Below are positions 18,640 to 29,529 of a DNA stretch of 64,000 nucleotides, in pieces. The position numbers and the translations under genes are program-made. The notes beneath the pieces were generated by a model. The model did no database searches and was not told where the DNA came from. It saw nothing but the letters and a program-made list of their open reading frames with translations. Position 1 is the first letter of the stretch, and every line of letters starts with the position of its first letter. The DNA comes from Pectobacterium polaris (GTDB lineage Bacteria > Pseudomonadota > Gammaproteobacteria > Enterobacterales > Enterobacteriaceae), in NCBI RefSeq assembly GCF_002307355.1, contig NZ_CP017481.1, positions 186,001 through 250,000 on the forward strand, written 5' to 3'.

Positions 18640-20580
18640 ATGTTGGGACTTTCTTTTAAACACTGGGGCCTGGGTATCAAGCTATCAGTCATCGCTTCAC
18701 TGAGCGTGGCGATACTTTTCATTGCATTCACCCTATCCCTCACCCGATCAGCAGGCAATCAGCTCAAGACCCTGACCCTTAACGACATGCAGAGCCAGGT
18801 GAATGGCGTCACCGACATGATCAACATGTACGATACCAGCCTACAAGCCGAGGTCAGCAACTATACGCGGCTGCTGGCGAGCTTTCTGCCGACGCGGTTT
18901 TCGCTGGATACCGTTAACCGCACGCCTTTTGGTAACACCTCTCACCCAACGCTTAAAGCTGGCGATACGGTATTGAACCTCAATACTGAAGTCCCGGACG
19001 ACTTTCTGAGCCGTACTCACGCGATTTCAACGATTTTTGTCCGCGATGGAGAGGATTTTACGCGCGTTACCACGTCGCTGAAAAAAGAAGATGGATCGCG
19101 TGCGATGGGCACCAAGCTCGATCGTGAAAGCCCAGCCTATGCGCCCGTGATGAAAGGTGACACCTACAGCGGGTTAGCCACGCTATTCGGCAAACAGTAC
19201 ATCACCCAGTATCAACCGATACGCGATAGTGAAAACAAGGTGATCGGTATTCTGTTCGTCGGCGTCGACATCACGAAGCAATTTACCGAGATGCAGCAAA
19301 CGATTCTGAACAAGAAAATGGGTGAAACCGGCCATTTCTTTGTACTTAGCACGAAAAAAGGAAAGGATGCGGGCAACTATCTTTACCACCAAAGCAATGC
19401 TAACCAGCGCCCTGACTGGTCAGAAGGTGCGTTAGAGAACGTGCTGGCAACCGGTAATGGTACGATCGAATACGACAACAACACGATGACGGGCGAAGAA
19501 AAAACCCGAATCATGGTGTACCGCAGTATTCCGCAGTGGAACTGGATTGTTGCAGGCACGGTGAGCAAAGAAAGCCTAATGGCAGAAATTAATCACACCC
19601 GTAACTTGTTTTTGGGCGGCGGCATTATTCTGGTTCTGCTCTTCGCTGGATTCTTTGTCGTCCTGACGCGCAAATGGTTGAGCCAGCCGCTGGTTGAAAT
19701 CGTCAAAGTGGCGGAACAGTTCTCTGCTGGTAACCTGACCGCGACGCTTTCCAGCAACCGTTACGATGAAGTTGGCCGCCTGATCGATGCCATTAACGGC
19801 ATCGGGCAAGGGCTAACGACCATCGTGTCGCAGGTGAGAAATTCGTCCGAAGAAATCAGTGCCAGCACCGATGCGCTGGCTGCCGATAGCGAAAACATCA
19901 GCGAGCAGATTGCCCGTCAGGCCAGCAGCGTCGAAGAGACGTCTGCCAGCATGGAGCAACTCTCCGCCAGCGTGAAGCAGAATGCCGATAACGTCTCCGC
20001 CGCCAAAGATTTGGCAGAGCAGAGCGCAGCCGCAGCACGAAACGGCAGCCAGACCGTTACCGACTCCGTTTCGACGATGAGCGACATCAAGAACTCATCG
20101 CAGCGGATTGCTGATATCACGACAGTCATCGAATCTATCGCTTTCCAGACCAATATTCTGGCGCTGAATGCCGCAGTCGAAGCCGCTCGTGCGGGTGAGC
20201 ACGGTAGAGGCTTCGCCGTGGTTGCCGCTGAAGTGCGGGCGCTGGCACAGCGCAGTTCTACTGCGGTGAAAGAGATTGAAACCCTGATTGATGAATCACT
20301 GGAGAAAATCGAAGCGGGTTATCATTTCTCAGAAAAAACGCAGGCGGTAATGGACGACTTGCGTAACCGCATCTTGCAAGTCAGCACCATCGTGAACGAT
20401 ATCGATATCGCTTCACGCGAGCAGTCCGCCGGTATCAGTCAGGTGAACATCGCGATTGTACAGATTGGTCAGGCAACGCAGGAAAACGCCATTCTGGTCA
20501 ACAATTCGGAAGACACCGCGCATAACCTGCGCCAGAAGGGCCACCACCTCAGCGAGCTGGTCAGCGTCTTCCGTATTTAA
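18640..20580 (+). CDS. Methyl-accepting chemotaxis protein with periplasmic Cache domain
   Basis: A 646-residue chemoreceptor. TM1 is at about residues 13-33. A large periplasmic Cache-type sensor follows (about 34-315; segments [30 protein letters not shown] and [21 protein letters not shown] are typical of Cache_3/Cache_2). TM2 is at about 320-340. HAMP covers 341-395 and the signalling domain 400-646, with the conserved hairpin tip [30 protein letters not shown]. No NWETF-type CheR tether is present at the C terminus (ends VSVFRI). The ligand is unknown. A perfect FNR box upstream suggests oxygen-linked expression. Confidence 0.93.
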   Translation: MLGLSFKHWGLGIKLSVIASLSVAILFIAFTLSLTRSAGNQLKTLTLNDMQSQVNGVTDMINMYDTSLQAEVSNYTRLLASFLPTRFSLDTVNRTPFGNTSHPTLKAGDTVLNLNTEVPDDFLSRTHAISTIFVRDGEDFTRVTTSLKKEDGSRAMGTKLDRESPAYAPVMKGDTYSGLATLFGKQYITQYQPIRDSENKVIGILFVGVDITKQFTEMQQTILNKKMGETGHFFVLSTKKGKDAGNYLYHQSNANQRPDWSEGALENVLATGNGTIEYDNNTMTGEEKTRIMVYRSIPQWNWIVAGTVSKESLMAEINHTRNLFLGGGIILVLLFAGFFVVLTRKWLSQPLVEIVKVAEQFSAGNLTATLSSNRYDEVGRLIDAINGIGQGLTTIVSQVRNSSEEISASTDALAADSENISEQIARQASSVEETSASMEQLSASVKQNADNVSAAKDLAEQSAAAARNGSQTVTDSVSTMSDIKNSSQRIADITTVIESIAFQTNILALNAAVEAARAGEHGRGFAVVAAEVRALAQRSSTAVKEIETLIDESLEKIEAGYHFSEKTQAVMDDLRNRILQVSTIVNDIDIASREQSAGISQVNIAIVQIGQATQENAILVNNSEDTAHNLRQKGHHLSELVSVFRI

Positions 20581-20591
20581 CCGTCCGTCAT

Positions 20592-20623
20592 GGCCATCGT
20601 GTCATAGGTATTGCACGATGGCC
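20592..20623 (+). terminator. Hairpin after the chemoreceptor gene
   Basis: GGCCATCGTG and CACGATGGCC form a perfect 10-bp stem with a 12-base loop 12 bases after the stop codon. The following bases (GCCATTTACG) give only a short T run, so it is a probable rather than certain terminator. Confidence 0.55.
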
Positions 20624-20687
20624 GCCATTTACGTATTATGCCGACGTTTTTTCACCTATCCCCCACACTGACAAAGGAGACGACATC

Positions 20688-20732
20688 ATGACAACACTTA
20701 CTCTGATTCTTTGCAGGACATCTCGGGACTAA
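20688..20732 (+). CDS. Candidate 14-codon leader peptide before rtcB
   Basis: ATG at 20688 opens a 14-residue frame, MTTLTLILCRTSRD, ending in TAA. It has an excellent ribosome site (AAAGGAGACGAC, GGAG about 9 bases upstream), better than that of rtcB itself. It lies 84 bases before rtcB on the same strand. It may be a translated regulatory leader or a vestige of a longer gene. No similarity is recognised, and the frame is too short for statistics. Confidence 0.35.
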   Translation: MTTLTLILCRTSRD

Positions 20733-20816
20733 TTCCGCATTCTTTTCCGCTTTGCGTTATCCCCCCCAGCTGTAGCCTGCCTTACCCTATTTTTAAATTG
20801 ATCAGCAGGATGATCT

Positions 20817-21938
20817 ATGGGCAATGCTATTCGCTCTATTTCGGCGCGCGTCAGTGTGATCGCGACGGAAAATACCTGGATTGAAGATAAAGCAATCCAA
20901 CAGCTTCAAATTACATCACAACTTCCCGATATGGTTCGCGTGGCCGGCATGCCAGATTTGCATCCAGGCCGGGGTTACCCTATCGGTGCCGCCTTTTTTT
21001 CACAGCAGCGTTTCTATCCGGCGCTGGTCGGAAACGACATCGGCTGCGGCATGGCGCTCTGGCGCACAAGCCTGAACGCCAACAAAATTTCGCTGGATAA
21101 GCTGGAGAAACGGCTGGGTAATATCGATGGGCCACTGGAAGACGATATCGAGATTCCCGCATCGCTGGCGGATTTCCGCTATTCGCTGGGCACCATCGGC
21201 GGCGGTAATCACTTTGCGGAATTGCAGCAGCTTGATGAGATCTATCAGCCAGATACGCTGCACGCTCTGCACCTTGATCCTAAACAGCTGCTGTTGCTCG
21301 TCCACAGCGGCTCGCGCGGATTAGGGCAAACCATACTGGAAGCTCACGTGCGGGAATTCGGCCATCAGGGGCTTGAAGCCAACACGCCTGCCGCAGAGTC
21401 CTATCTGGAACAGCACCAGTTCGCACTGACGTTTGCCACCCACAATCGGCGACTGATCGCGCAACGGATGCTGGAACGTTGGCATACGGAAGGCGATGCC
21501 GCACTGGATGTGAACCACAATCTGGTGACATCAGCAACAATTGAGGGTATTTCCGGCTGGCTGCACCGCAAAGGCGCGACACCCGCCGACTGTGGTCCGG
21601 TCATCATTCCCGGCTCACGCGGCGACTACAGTTATATCGTGCAGCCTATTCCTCACGCCGACAGCCTGTATTCGCTGGCACATGGCGCGGGCAGGAAGTG
21701 GATGCGCACGGAGTGTAAAGATCGGCTGTCTTCACGTTACAGCGTCCAACAACTCGCGCGTACCCGCTTCGGCAGCCGCGTGATTTGTCAGGACAGGCAG
21801 TTGATTTTTCAGGAAGCACCGGAAGCCTACAAGCCAATAGACAGTGTGATCGGTGCGATGCAGCAGGCGGGATTAATCACGCTGATTGCCCGCCTGAAAC
21901 CGGTACTCACCTACAAAACGCGCGGGGAGGATAAATGA
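20817..21938 (+). CDS. RtcB-family RNA ligase of the PrfH-coupled type
   Basis: A 373-residue GTP-dependent RNA 3'-phosphate ligase of the short RtcB2 type; classical RtcB is about 408. Metal and nucleotide-binding motifs are present: [13 protein letters not shown] (45-57), [11 protein letters not shown] with D74 and C77, GGGNHFAEL (128-136), HSGSRGLG with H163, and the guanylylation region [12 protein letters not shown]. The next gene, prfH, overlaps by four bases. Paired RtcB2-PrfH systems are reported to rescue ribosomes whose decoding-centre RNA has been cut. No rtcA or rtcR homologue is next to it. Confidence 0.9.
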   Translation: MGNAIRSISARVSVIATENTWIEDKAIQQLQITSQLPDMVRVAGMPDLHPGRGYPIGAAFFSQQRFYPALVGNDIGCGMALWRTSLNANKISLDKLEKRLGNIDGPLEDDIEIPASLADFRYSLGTIGGGNHFAELQQLDEIYQPDTLHALHLDPKQLLLLVHSGSRGLGQTILEAHVREFGHQGLEANTPAAESYLEQHQFALTFATHNRRLIAQRMLERWHTEGDAALDVNHNLVTSATIEGISGWLHRKGATPADCGPVIIPGSRGDYSYIVQPIPHADSLYSLAHGAGRKWMRTECKDRLSSRYSVQQLARTRFGSRVICQDRQLIFQEAPEAYKPIDSVIGAMQQAGLITLIARLKPVLTYKTRGEDK

Positions 21939-22558
21939 TATTACTTCAACTCTCCGCCGCGCAGGGGCCGGACGAATGCATGTTGGCAACCGCAAAGGCT
22001 TTGCAGGCTCTGACGCGAGATGCCGCACGGCAAGGCATCGAATGTGAAGTTATCGAAACCGAAGCGGGGAAACGCGCTGGCACACTACGTTCCGCATTGG
22101 TTCTGTTAAACGGTGAACTGGCGGAAACGCTGGCTGCCAGCTGGTGCGGTACACTCCAGTGGACGTGCAATAGCCCTTGGCGTAAGGGTGGCGGACGTAA
22201 GAACTGGTTTATCGGCGTCGCACGCTTTCATCAGGAACAGGCATTTGCCGATAACGAGATTCGCTTTGAAGCCACCAAATCCTCTGGTCCCGGTGGGCAG
22301 CATGTGAATAAAACCGAGTCTGCCGTCCGCGCCACCCATGTCGCCAGCGGCATCACGGTGAAGGTGCAGAGTGAACGCAGCCAGCATGCTAACAAGCGTC
22401 TGGCCTGTTATCTCATCGCCTATCGTCTGGAAGCGTTACAGCAACAGCAGCATGCTGAACTACGGGCACAGCGGCGTCTGTTCCACCACCAGATCGAACG
22501 CGGCAATCCAGTAAAAGTCTTCAAAGGCGAAGACTTTACGCTGGTCACGTCGCGCTAA
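21935..22558 (+). CDS. prfH: Peptide chain release factor homologue PrfH
   Basis: A 207-residue release-factor-like protein that contains the peptidyl-tRNA hydrolysis loop [20 protein letters not shown] (GGQ at 120-122) but lacks the stop-codon-reading domain of RF1/RF2. The C terminus is basic and helical ([28 protein letters not shown]). It is translationally coupled to the RtcB ligase gene by an ATGA overlap. PrfH is thought to release nascent chains from ribosomes with damaged decoding-centre RNA so that the ligase can repair them; this is family knowledge, not visible in the sequence. Confidence 0.93.
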   Translation: MILLQLSAAQGPDECMLATAKALQALTRDAARQGIECEVIETEAGKRAGTLRSALVLLNGELAETLAASWCGTLQWTCNSPWRKGGGRKNWFIGVARFHQEQAFADNEIRFEATKSSGPGGQHVNKTESAVRATHVASGITVKVQSERSQHANKRLACYLIAYRLEALQQQQHAELRAQRRLFHHQIERGNPVKVFKGEDFTLVTSR

Positions 22559-22567
22559 CCTCAACTC

Positions 22568-22594
22568 ACAGGCGGGCACTCGTTGCCCGCCTGT
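22568..22594 (+). terminator. Rho-independent terminator of rtcB-prfH
   Basis: ACAGGCGGGCA-CTCGT-TGCCCGCCTGT is an 11-bp perfect stem followed by CATTTTCCC, ten bases after the prfH stop. Confidence 0.88.
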
Positions 22595-22674
22595 CATTTT
22601 CCCGCTTAAAGAGAATACCATCGACCCGATGATGGCGCTACACTCCCGCTATCTACCCCTGTCAGGCTGAAACG

Positions 22675-22983
22675 ATGAACATCGTGCGGATACTTTTCTT
22701 ACCCTTAATACTGATGCTGTCCGGCTGCCAGATCATCCAAGGGAAGCCTGTCGCGCCACCACCGCCTGCGGAGAACGCGCTCGAAATTCGCTATGCACAA
22801 ACCAGCCAGTTGGAAAAAATGGGGACGATTTCGGTTAGCATGCGCGGAAATGCTGATGATGTGGATCGCGCCCTTCAACAAAAAGCCGATGCCTCCGGCG
22901 CGCATTATTATGTGATTGTACTGAAATCCGAGGCCACAACGCTCCCCGGCATGTGGTTCGCGCGCGCCGTGCTATACCGCTGA
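22675..22983 (+). CDS. bsmA: BsmA/YjfO family lipoprotein
   Basis: A 102-residue lipoprotein. The signal peptide ends in the lipobox LMLSGC with the lipidated cysteine at residue 18, then a proline-rich linker (VAPPPPAE). The compact YhcN/BhsA-like domain has EIRYAQTSQLEKMGTISVSMRGNADDVDRAL and the terminal WFARAVLYR. In E. coli, BsmA influences biofilm formation and peroxide tolerance. It is anchored in the outer membrane by the usual sorting rule (Q at +2). Confidence 0.85.
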   Translation: MNIVRILFLPLILMLSGCQIIQGKPVAPPPPAENALEIRYAQTSQLEKMGTISVSMRGNADDVDRALQQKADASGAHYYVIVLKSEATTLPGMWFARAVLYR

Positions 22984-23045
22984 ATATACGGGCAGGTTGT
23001 CAAAACGTGGTAAACAAGGCTGGCAGGCAAAGGTGTCCGCCAAAC

Positions 23046-23069
23046 AATACCGGGCAGATTCCCGGTATT
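23046..23069. terminator. bsmA/yjfL convergent terminator
   Basis: AATACCGGG-CAGATT-CCCGGTATT, a perfect 9-bp stem between the convergent genes bsmA and yjfL. There is little T tract on the plus strand, so the call rests on position and symmetry. Confidence 0.6.
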
Positions 23070-23085
23070 GTCATGCAACAGCAAA

Positions 23086-23484
23086 TTAATACGACATACA
23101 CGCCGCATTCAGAATCCCGCCGCTAAGCGAGGCGGCACAGAGAAAGGTACCGGTGGCGATATCGTTATTCTGGATATGTTGGCTGAGGCGCGGCATATAC
23201 AGGCGCACCGCGAAATAAATCAGTAATTGCACCACCAGCGCAACCGCACCCCAGGTGATGTAATCCACCAGACTCACCGAATTAATCGCCGCACTGGAAA
23301 GCGGGATCACATAGCCAATTAACGCCCCACCGAACCCAATAGCAGCCGTACCGTTGTTTTCTTTAATCAGCGCCCACTCATCATGCGACGTGATGCGGGT
23401 GTAGATAAACAGAAAGGCCAGCACCATGGCAAACCCGATAAAGAAATAGGAGGCGAAAGCGAGTAGCGACGTAACAATAGGCAT
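23086..23484 (-). CDS. yjfL: YjfL, DUF350 inner-membrane protein
   Basis: A 132-residue membrane protein with about four hydrophobic helices (VTSLLAFASYFFIGFAMVLAFLFIY; FGGALIGYVIPLSSAAINSVSLVD; WGAVALVVQLLIYFAVRLYM; and a C-terminal one), typical of DUF350. The function is unknown. The start at 23484 (MPIVTSLL) is chosen over an in-frame ATG 14 codons upstream because the family begins with the first helix and GGAATA lies just upstream. Confidence 0.87.
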   Translation of the reverse strand: MPIVTSLLAFASYFFIGFAMVLAFLFIYTRITSHDEWALIKENNGTAAIGFGGALIGYVIPLSSAAINSVSLVDYITWGAVALVVQLLIYFAVRLYMPRLSQHIQNNDIATGTFLCAASLSGGILNAACMSY

Positions 23485-23849
23485 AGCGATATTCCTTTTA
23501 AATGAGCCCCGTTGGCGCATCAGCAATAAATAAGAGGAAGCATGAAGAATATAGATGATTATTGCATAGCAAAGCGTTTATACATGACTTTACGTGATAA
23601 ACAACGCAGGAATCCCCAGCGCAACACTTTACCCCCAGCCTTCATACCCGCACGAGTCTCCTCACATTTTTTAAGAAAACGGATAAGCATTGCGCCTGAA
23701 ATGCCGATAACAGATAAGGCATTTTTTATCAGTTAGATAGTGCCTGTTTCACCTTCATCACCTGCTTTTTATGCAAACACACAACAACAACTAATCCGTT
23801 ATTGACCTGCGATGACGGTAAATAATTAATGAACGAAAGGAAGAGGTTT
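23485..23849. other. yjfL/chemoreceptor divergent intergenic region
   Basis: A 365-base gap. A 64-codon frame at 23542-23736 has no ribosome site or recognisable product and is not accepted. AT content rises toward the chemoreceptor gene, where the strong ribosome site AAAGGAAGAGG sits before the ATG at 23850. No clear operator seen. Confidence 0.5.
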
Positions 23850-25385
23850 ATGCTGCGCTGGATGTCATTTCAAAACCTGTCTGTAACGCGAAAGTTATTG
23901 GTAGGGTTTGGTTTATTGCTCATCATGGGAGTCATCCTCTCAATGGTCGGCTTTTACGGATTACACAATAGCGACCAATCGTTAAAACGCATCAGCCGTC
24001 TTGGTGCCATGTATGACAAGACAGTGGTCGCGCGGGAAGGCAACTTTGGTTATGCGCTGGAGCGTAAAGCACAATATCTGGAACAGCACGACAGTGCGAT
24101 CGGTAACATTAAGGAAGAGCTGTCCGCGTTGCTGAAAGCGATCGACACGGGCCATTGGCCAGCGGAAGACAAAAGTGCCATTCAGGATATCAATGCGTCA
24201 CTCAGCGCTTATATTTCACAGCGTCAGCAGGTGATGAGCCCGGAAGTGAGCCAACAGCGGCTCAGTGAATTGAACGAGCAGATGGCGGTGTTGCAGGAAA
24301 ACATCAACAAACTTTACTTCACGGAAGAGAACCGCGCGGGCCGTAACGTCATTAGCAGCGACATACAGCTGGGCGTGATTACGCTGATTGCCATCATACT
24401 CGGCCTGACCACAGCCATTGTTATCTCACGGCAGATCGTACGCCCGCTGCATCAGGCATTACACGCCACCCGTGCGATTGCGGAAGGCGATCTCACCGTG
24501 CAGCTTCACAACGATCGTCATGATGAATTAGGCCAGTTGATTTCAGCCATGGGGCAGATGAACAGCAATCTGCACAGCATGATTGATAAAATTCGCCTCA
24601 GCGCGAACCAGATTTCCTATGCCGCAGGGGAAATTTCTGCCGGTAATACCGACCTCTCTTCTCGCACAACGCAACAAGCTGCTGCGCTTGAAGAAACCGC
24701 CGCCAGTATGGAGCAGTTGACGTCAACGGTGAAACAGAATGCTGATAACGCCCATCAGGCTAATCGACTGGTTATGGATGCTTCTGACACTGCGAATCAA
24801 GGGGGAGAACAGGTTTCTAAAGCCGTCAACACCATGCACGATATCGCGCAAAGCTCCCACCGCATCGCTGAAATTACCTCAATGATCAACAGTATCGCGT
24901 TTCAAACCAATATCCTGGCGCTGAATGCCGCGGTAGAGGCAGCGCGAGCCGGTGAACAAGGTCGTGGCTTCGCCGTCGTCGCCAGCGAAGTGCGTAGTCT
25001 GGCACAACGCAGTGCACAGGCAGCCAAAGAGATCGATACACTGATTGCCGAGTCGGTTTCGCAGATTAATAACGGTGCAGCACTCGTTAACGGCGCGGGG
25101 AAAACGATGGAAGGGATTGTCCAGTCAGTGACACAGGTCCACGACATCATGAAAGACATTACTACCGCTTCTGACGAACAGCATCGCGGCATTTCTCAGG
25201 TCGGTCAGGCCATTATAGAAATGGATCAGAACACACAGCAAAACACCGTGCTGGTGGAGCAATCCTCATCTGCCGCTCAGTCGCTGGAGCAGCAGGCGAT
25301 CGTGCTGTCTGATGCGGTGTCTGTTTTCCGGCTTTTACAGCCTTCGCAGCAAGACGTTCGCAGACTGGCGAGCCCAGCAGCATAA
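23850..25385 (+). CDS. Methyl-accepting chemotaxis protein with four-helix-bundle sensor
   Basis: A 511-residue receptor of classical Tsr/Tar-like size. TM1 (about 15-37), a short periplasmic helical sensor of about 140 residues, and TM2 (about 178-200) lead to HAMP (200-255) and a long cytoplasmic hairpin with the tip [32 protein letters not shown]. Methylation-type helices flank it ([29 protein letters not shown]). The C terminus lacks the NWETF CheR-binding tail. The ATG at 23850 has the ribosome site AAAGGAAGAGG; an in-frame ATG seven codons earlier lacks one. Confidence 0.93.
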   Translation: MLRWMSFQNLSVTRKLLVGFGLLLIMGVILSMVGFYGLHNSDQSLKRISRLGAMYDKTVVAREGNFGYALERKAQYLEQHDSAIGNIKEELSALLKAIDTGHWPAEDKSAIQDINASLSAYISQRQQVMSPEVSQQRLSELNEQMAVLQENINKLYFTEENRAGRNVISSDIQLGVITLIAIILGLTTAIVISRQIVRPLHQALHATRAIAEGDLTVQLHNDRHDELGQLISAMGQMNSNLHSMIDKIRLSANQISYAAGEISAGNTDLSSRTTQQAAALEETAASMEQLTSTVKQNADNAHQANRLVMDASDTANQGGEQVSKAVNTMHDIAQSSHRIAEITSMINSIAFQTNILALNAAVEAARAGEQGRGFAVVASEVRSLAQRSAQAAKEIDTLIAESVSQINNGAALVNGAGKTMEGIVQSVTQVHDIMKDITTASDEQHRGISQVGQAIIEMDQNTQQNTVLVEQSSSAAQSLEQQAIVLSDAVSVFRLLQPSQQDVRRLASPAA

Positions 25386-25416
25386 GCACTATTTAGAACA
25401 CCAACCAAAAAAATCA

Positions 25417-25440
25417 ACGAGGTGCCTGATGGCACCTCGT
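25417..25440. terminator. Chemoreceptor/rlmB convergent terminator
   Basis: ACGAGGTGCC-TGAT-GGCACCTCGT, a perfect 10-bp stem. The upstream side has an A-rich stretch (CAAAAAAATCA), which gives T residues on the minus strand, so it best serves rlmB and probably both directions. Confidence 0.82.
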
Positions 25441-25461
25441 TATGATTGATAACTACAGCAA

Positions 25462-26193
25462 CTATGCGCGCTGGCGAACGGCTTCAAACAGACACACGCC
25501 AGTCGCAACCGACACATTCAGTGAAGACACGCTGCCCGCCATCGGAATACTGATCAATTCATCGCAGTGTTCACGGGTCAAACGACGCATACCTTCCCCT
25601 TCCGCGCCCATGACCAGCGCCAGCGGCCCAGTCAGCTTGCTTTGGTACAGCGTATGATCCGCTTCACCCGCTGTGCCAACGATCCAGATATTACGTTCCT
25701 GCAACAGGCGCATCGTACGGGCCAGATTGGTCACGCTGATAACCGGTACGGTTTCCGCCGCACCACAGGCCACCTTCTTCACCGTCGCATTGAGCTGCGC
25801 GGAACGATCGCGTGGCACAATCACCGCATGCACGCCCGCCCCATCCGCATTACGCAGGCAAGCGCCCAAGTTATGTGGATCGGTCACGCCGTCCAATATC
25901 AGCAGGAAAGGCGTTTCCAGATTGTCTAACATCGCAGGCAGATCGTTTTCCTGATATTTCCGCCCTTCTTTGACTTTCGCTACGATCCCCTGATGCACCG
26001 CGTCTTCAGCCTGCTTATCCAGCCATTGGCGATTCGCCACTTGAATGACGATGCCCTGCGCTTCCAGCTCCGCAATCACGGACTGAAGGCGACGATCGTC
26101 GCGTCCTTTCAGAACAAAAACTTCCAGAAAACGCTGTGGATCGCGCTCAAGCAGTGCCTTAACCGCGTGGATACCGTAAATAATTTCGCTCAT
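25462..26193 (-). CDS. rlmB: 23S rRNA (guanosine-2251-2'-O)-methyltransferase
   Basis: A 243-residue SpoU-family (knotted SPOUT) methyltransferase modifying G2251 in the peptidyl-transferase P loop. The N-terminal substrate-binding domain (1-75) has [15 protein letters not shown]. The catalytic domain has motif 1 [21 protein letters not shown], motif 2 [15 protein letters not shown] and motif 3 [24 protein letters not shown]. Same length as in E. coli. It is the last gene of nsrR-rnr-rlmB. Confidence 0.97.
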   Translation of the reverse strand: MSEIIYGIHAVKALLERDPQRFLEVFVLKGRDDRRLQSVIAELEAQGIVIQVANRQWLDKQAEDAVHQGIVAKVKEGRKYQENDLPAMLDNLETPFLLILDGVTDPHNLGACLRNADGAGVHAVIVPRDRSAQLNATVKKVACGAAETVPVISVTNLARTMRLLQERNIWIVGTAGEADHTLYQSKLTGPLALVMGAEGEGMRRLTREHCDELISIPMAGSVSSLNVSVATGVCLFEAVRQRA

Positions 26194-26239
26194 TGATACT
26201 CTTCAAATTGTGTAAAGCGAGATAACATGCGTCTTGCGG

Positions 26240-26265
26240 GTTGTAGAGACCGAAGTCTCTACAAC
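26240..26265 (-). other. Very stable UUCG-loop hairpin between rnr and rlmB
   Basis: In the transcript this is an 11-bp perfect stem GUUGUAGAGAC/GUCUCUACAAC closed by a C(UUCG)G tetraloop, between the rnr stop (26279) and the rlmB start (26193). It has no following T tract, so it is probably an mRNA stability or processing element rather than a terminator. Confidence 0.7.
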
Positions 26266-26278
26266 GTCAAGCCGTTCG

Positions 26279-28735
26279 TTATTCCTCAGATTTCTTCTTT
26301 GCTCGTTTAGCCTTCGTCGCGGCGGCGATTTTACGCGTTTTTTCCGCGTTCTTTTTCGCTTTATCGCGGTTCTTTTTCGGCTTGGCTTTTGGCTTATCCG
26401 ATTTCGCGTTGCTATCGCCTTCTTTGCGGAATGCGGCATCCGGCTCAAAGTTGGCCGGCGCTTTGCTCGCGCTGCGACGACGTCGAGCTGGCTTGGCCTC
26501 ACGCGACTCCGGTTTCTTCACACGATCGCGTGCGGTTTTCCCTTCGCCACGCACCTTGCGCGTGCTGGAGATCAACGCGAAATCAATGTTGCGCTCATCC
26601 ATATGAACCGCTTCAACACGAATTTCGACTTCATCACCCAGACGATAAACCTGCCCGCGCGATTCGCCGATCAGCCGCTGGCCGATATTATCGTAGCGGT
26701 AGTAATCATTATCCAGCGTGGAAACGTGCACCAGCCCATCGATAAACAGATCTTTCAGGCGCACGAAGAAACCGAAACCAGTCACACTGGCGATAATCCC
26801 CGTAAAGACCTCACCCACGTGATCCTGCATAAAGTCGCATTTCAGCCAGTCAGCCACATCACGCGTAGCTTCATCCGCACGGCGCTCCGTCATCGAGCAA
26901 TGCATGCCCAGTTGCAGCATTTCATTCATGTCGCTATGCCAGCCGCCCGTTGACGTCCAGCGCTCATGACGATCGCTCAGCAGATACTTAATGGCGCGGT
27001 GCAGTGACAGGTCTGGATAACGACGAATCGGTGACGTGAAATGGCCGTAAGACGTTAATGCCAGACCGAAGTGGCCTCGGTTCTCTGGGTCATAAATCGC
27101 CTGTTTCATTGAACGCAGCAGCATCGTTTGCAGCATTTCCCGATCGGGACGGTCAGCCAGCTCATTCATCAATTCTGCGTAATCTTTCGGCTGTGGCTTC
27201 ATGCCGCCTTTCAGCGTTAGCCCCAGTTCGCCCAACACGCTACGCAGGGCTAAGACATGGTCTTCACTCGGCTGATCGTGCACGCGGAACAACGCAGGTT
27301 CTTCGTTTTTCTCCACAAATTTCGCGGCGGAGATATTCGCCAGAATCATGCACTCTTCGATCAGTTTGTGCGCATCGTTACGCACCACCGCTTCCACACG
27401 ATCGATACGGCGTTCGGCGTTGAAAATGAACTTCGCCTCTTCCGTTTCAAACGCGATGCCGCCACGCACTTCACGCGCATGCTCAAGCGCCTTGTACATG
27501 CGGTGCAGCTCTTCCAACCCACCGACCAGCGGCTTGTAGTGCTCGCGCAGTTCGGCGTCGCCTTGCAGAATATTCCACACTTTGGTGTAGGTCAGGCGCG
27601 CATGTGAACTCATCACTGCTTCATAGAACTTATAGGACGACAGCTTACCCTGCGCCGAGACGGTCATTTCACAGACCATACACAGGCGATCGACCTGCGG
27701 GTTAAGCGAACAGAGTCCGTTCGACAGCACTTCCGGCAGCATCGGTACCACCTGCGACGGGAAGTACACCGAGGTGCCACGCGCCCGCGCTTCATGGTCG
27801 AGCGGCGTATTCGGCCGAACGTAATAGCTCACGTCCGCAATCGCAACCCATAAGCGCCAGCCACCACCGCGTTTCGGCTCACAGTGCACCGCGTCATCGA
27901 AATCGCGAGCATCTTCGCCATCAATCGTGACCAGCGGCAGCTTACGCAGATCCACACGGCCTTTTTTCGCGGCTTCTGGCACTTCTTCGGACAGATCCTT
28001 TACCTGCTCTTCCACTTTAGGCGGCCAGGTGTGCGGAATATCATGGGTACGCAGGGCGATATCTACCGCCAGCCCGGTGCCCATGTTGTCACCGAGGATC
28101 TCGACGATCTTACCCACGGCTTTCGTGCGGCGCGTGGCGCGTTGCGTCAGTTCGACCACTACCACGAAGCCCATACGAGCGCCGTTAATTTCTTCTTTCG
28201 GGATCAGAATATCGAAGCTCAGGCGGCTATCATCCGGCACCACGAACCCGACACCGGCATCGACAAAATAGCGGCCGACAATTTGCCCGGTACGCGGTTC
28301 CAGCACGCGCACAATACGCCCTTCACGGCGTCCTTTACGATCCGCACCCAGCGGCTGTGCCAACGCAACATCGCCGTGAATCGTCCGTTTCATCTCTTCA
28401 GCCGACAGATAAAGATCGTCTTTACGGCCTTCCACGCGCAGGAAGCCAAAACCATCGCGGTGACCAATGACCGTACCGCGCAGCAGATCGAGCTTTTCCG
28501 GCAACGCATAGCACTGACGGCGGGTAAAGATAAGCTGACCATCACGCTCCATCGCACGCAGGCGACGGCGCAGCGCTTCGAGCGCTTCTTCTCCGGTTAA
28601 TTGCAGGTCGGTGGCTAATTCTTCCCGGCTAATCGGGGTATCGCGCTTGGCGATGTGCGCCAAAATATATTCACGACTGGGGATGGGGGATTCGTATTTT
28701 TCTGCTTCTCGTTCCAGGAATGGATCTTGTGACAT
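26279..28735 (-). CDS. rnr: Ribonuclease R
   Basis: An 818-residue 3'-5' exoribonuclease of the RNB family that degrades structured RNA and defective mRNA. The order is an N-terminal winged helix (about 20-85), two cold-shock domains, and the RNB catalytic core with [16 protein letters not shown] (magnesium-binding Asp cluster). An S1 domain follows ([29 protein letters not shown]), then a Lys/Arg-rich tail (about 730-818). The frame is open to 28780, overlapping nsrR, but ATG 28735 has an ideal ribosome site (GGAGGAA, 6-base spacing) and matches the E. coli start MSQDPF. Confidence 0.96.
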   Translation of the reverse strand: MSQDPFLEREAEKYESPIPSREYILAHIAKRDTPISREELATDLQLTGEEALEALRRRLRAMERDGQLIFTRRQCYALPEKLDLLRGTVIGHRDGFGFLRVEGRKDDLYLSAEEMKRTIHGDVALAQPLGADRKGRREGRIVRVLEPRTGQIVGRYFVDAGVGFVVPDDSRLSFDILIPKEEINGARMGFVVVVELTQRATRRTKAVGKIVEILGDNMGTGLAVDIALRTHDIPHTWPPKVEEQVKDLSEEVPEAAKKGRVDLRKLPLVTIDGEDARDFDDAVHCEPKRGGGWRLWVAIADVSYYVRPNTPLDHEARARGTSVYFPSQVVPMLPEVLSNGLCSLNPQVDRLCMVCEMTVSAQGKLSSYKFYEAVMSSHARLTYTKVWNILQGDAELREHYKPLVGGLEELHRMYKALEHAREVRGGIAFETEEAKFIFNAERRIDRVEAVVRNDAHKLIEECMILANISAAKFVEKNEEPALFRVHDQPSEDHVLALRSVLGELGLTLKGGMKPQPKDYAELMNELADRPDREMLQTMLLRSMKQAIYDPENRGHFGLALTSYGHFTSPIRRYPDLSLHRAIKYLLSDRHERWTSTGGWHSDMNEMLQLGMHCSMTERRADEATRDVADWLKCDFMQDHVGEVFTGIIASVTGFGFFVRLKDLFIDGLVHVSTLDNDYYRYDNIGQRLIGESRGQVYRLGDEVEIRVEAVHMDERNIDFALISSTRKVRGEGKTARDRVKKPESREAKPARRRRSASKAPANFEPDAAFRKEGDSNAKSDKPKAKPKKNRDKAKKNAEKTRKIAAATKAKRAKKKSEE

Positions 28736-28776
28736 TGCGGTTCCTCCGTTGTCATCAGCAGGAGGCTGAACAAAAC

Positions 28777-29202
28777 TCATTCAACCAACAATAATTTATA
28801 AAGCGGCGGGTTTTCTTTGACCATATCAGCCAGCGTGTATTGATCCAGCTCATGCAGGAAATTTTGTACCGCTTGTTGAAGCACCTGCTTTAAGCGACAG
28901 GCTGGCGTAATGTGGCAAAATTCATGGCTACAGTTAACCAGCGTCAGTGGTTCCAATTCGCGCACGACATCGCCAATTCGGATGGTTTCTGCCGGTTTTC
29001 CAAGACGGATACCGCCATTCTTGCCGCGCACGGCCATCACCAACCCAGCACGACTAAGTTGATTGATAATTTTGACCATATGATTACGGGATACGCCATA
29101 CACTTCCGTTACTTCCGAAATGCTGGTCATTTTCCCGCTCGGCAGCGATGCCATGTAAATCAGCGCCCGCAAACCATAATCCGTAAAACTTGTTAACTGC
29201 AC
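28777..29202 (-). CDS. nsrR: Nitric-oxide-sensing repressor NsrR
   Basis: A 141-residue Rrf2-family regulator with an N-terminal winged helix ([18 protein letters not shown] ... [19 protein letters not shown]). The three cysteines C91, C96 and C102 bind the iron-sulfur cluster that nitric oxide attacks. Length and cysteine positions equal those of E. coli NsrR. It is the first gene of nsrR-rnr-rlmB. One very probable target, ytfE, lies 16 kb away in this window with a near-consensus operator at 12946-12968. Confidence 0.96.
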   Translation of the reverse strand: MQLTSFTDYGLRALIYMASLPSGKMTSISEVTEVYGVSRNHMVKIINQLSRAGLVMAVRGKNGGIRLGKPAETIRIGDVVRELEPLTLVNCSHEFCHITPACRLKQVLQQAVQNFLHELDQYTLADMVKENPPLYKLLLVE

Positions 29203-29529
29203 ATAAACCTCGGATACCTCTGGGTATCATTAACTGGCGTATTGAGTACGCCCCTGAAAAACCAACGCTATTAACAGATAATAAACCAGGCGTAAACGCT
29301 ACGGCTAATTATTTATACCCTTTGCGTTGTGAGAAACCCGTGTGAAGAGAAGCCTGTGTTGTGGGAAGCTCTCGCTTATGCCCTTCTTGCCCGCCCCTTT
29401 TTACGCCTGCCATAGCTTTTTAATTTTATCTCACCGCAACACAGATAACGTATTCTCTTCCGTTGCACACACCACATCCAATGATGACTGGGTTATCACC
29501 CACGAAGGCGGCGTAAGGAAAAGGACACC
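29203..29529. other. nsrR/chemoreceptor divergent intergenic region
   Basis: A 327-base gap with promoters for both neighbours. A ribosome site (AAGGAAAAGGA) precedes the chemoreceptor at 29530. A 65-codon frame at 29342-29539 overlaps that start and is not credible. No operator-like repeat stands out. Confidence 0.5.

Noticed and set aside
23542..23736. 64-codon frame between yjfL and the second chemoreceptor
   Set aside because: No ribosome site, no similarity, and a basic composition without a hydrophobic or folded pattern.
27884..28600. 238-codon frame opposite rnr
   Set aside because: It is the mirror of highly conserved RNase R coding sequence with no homology or ribosome site.
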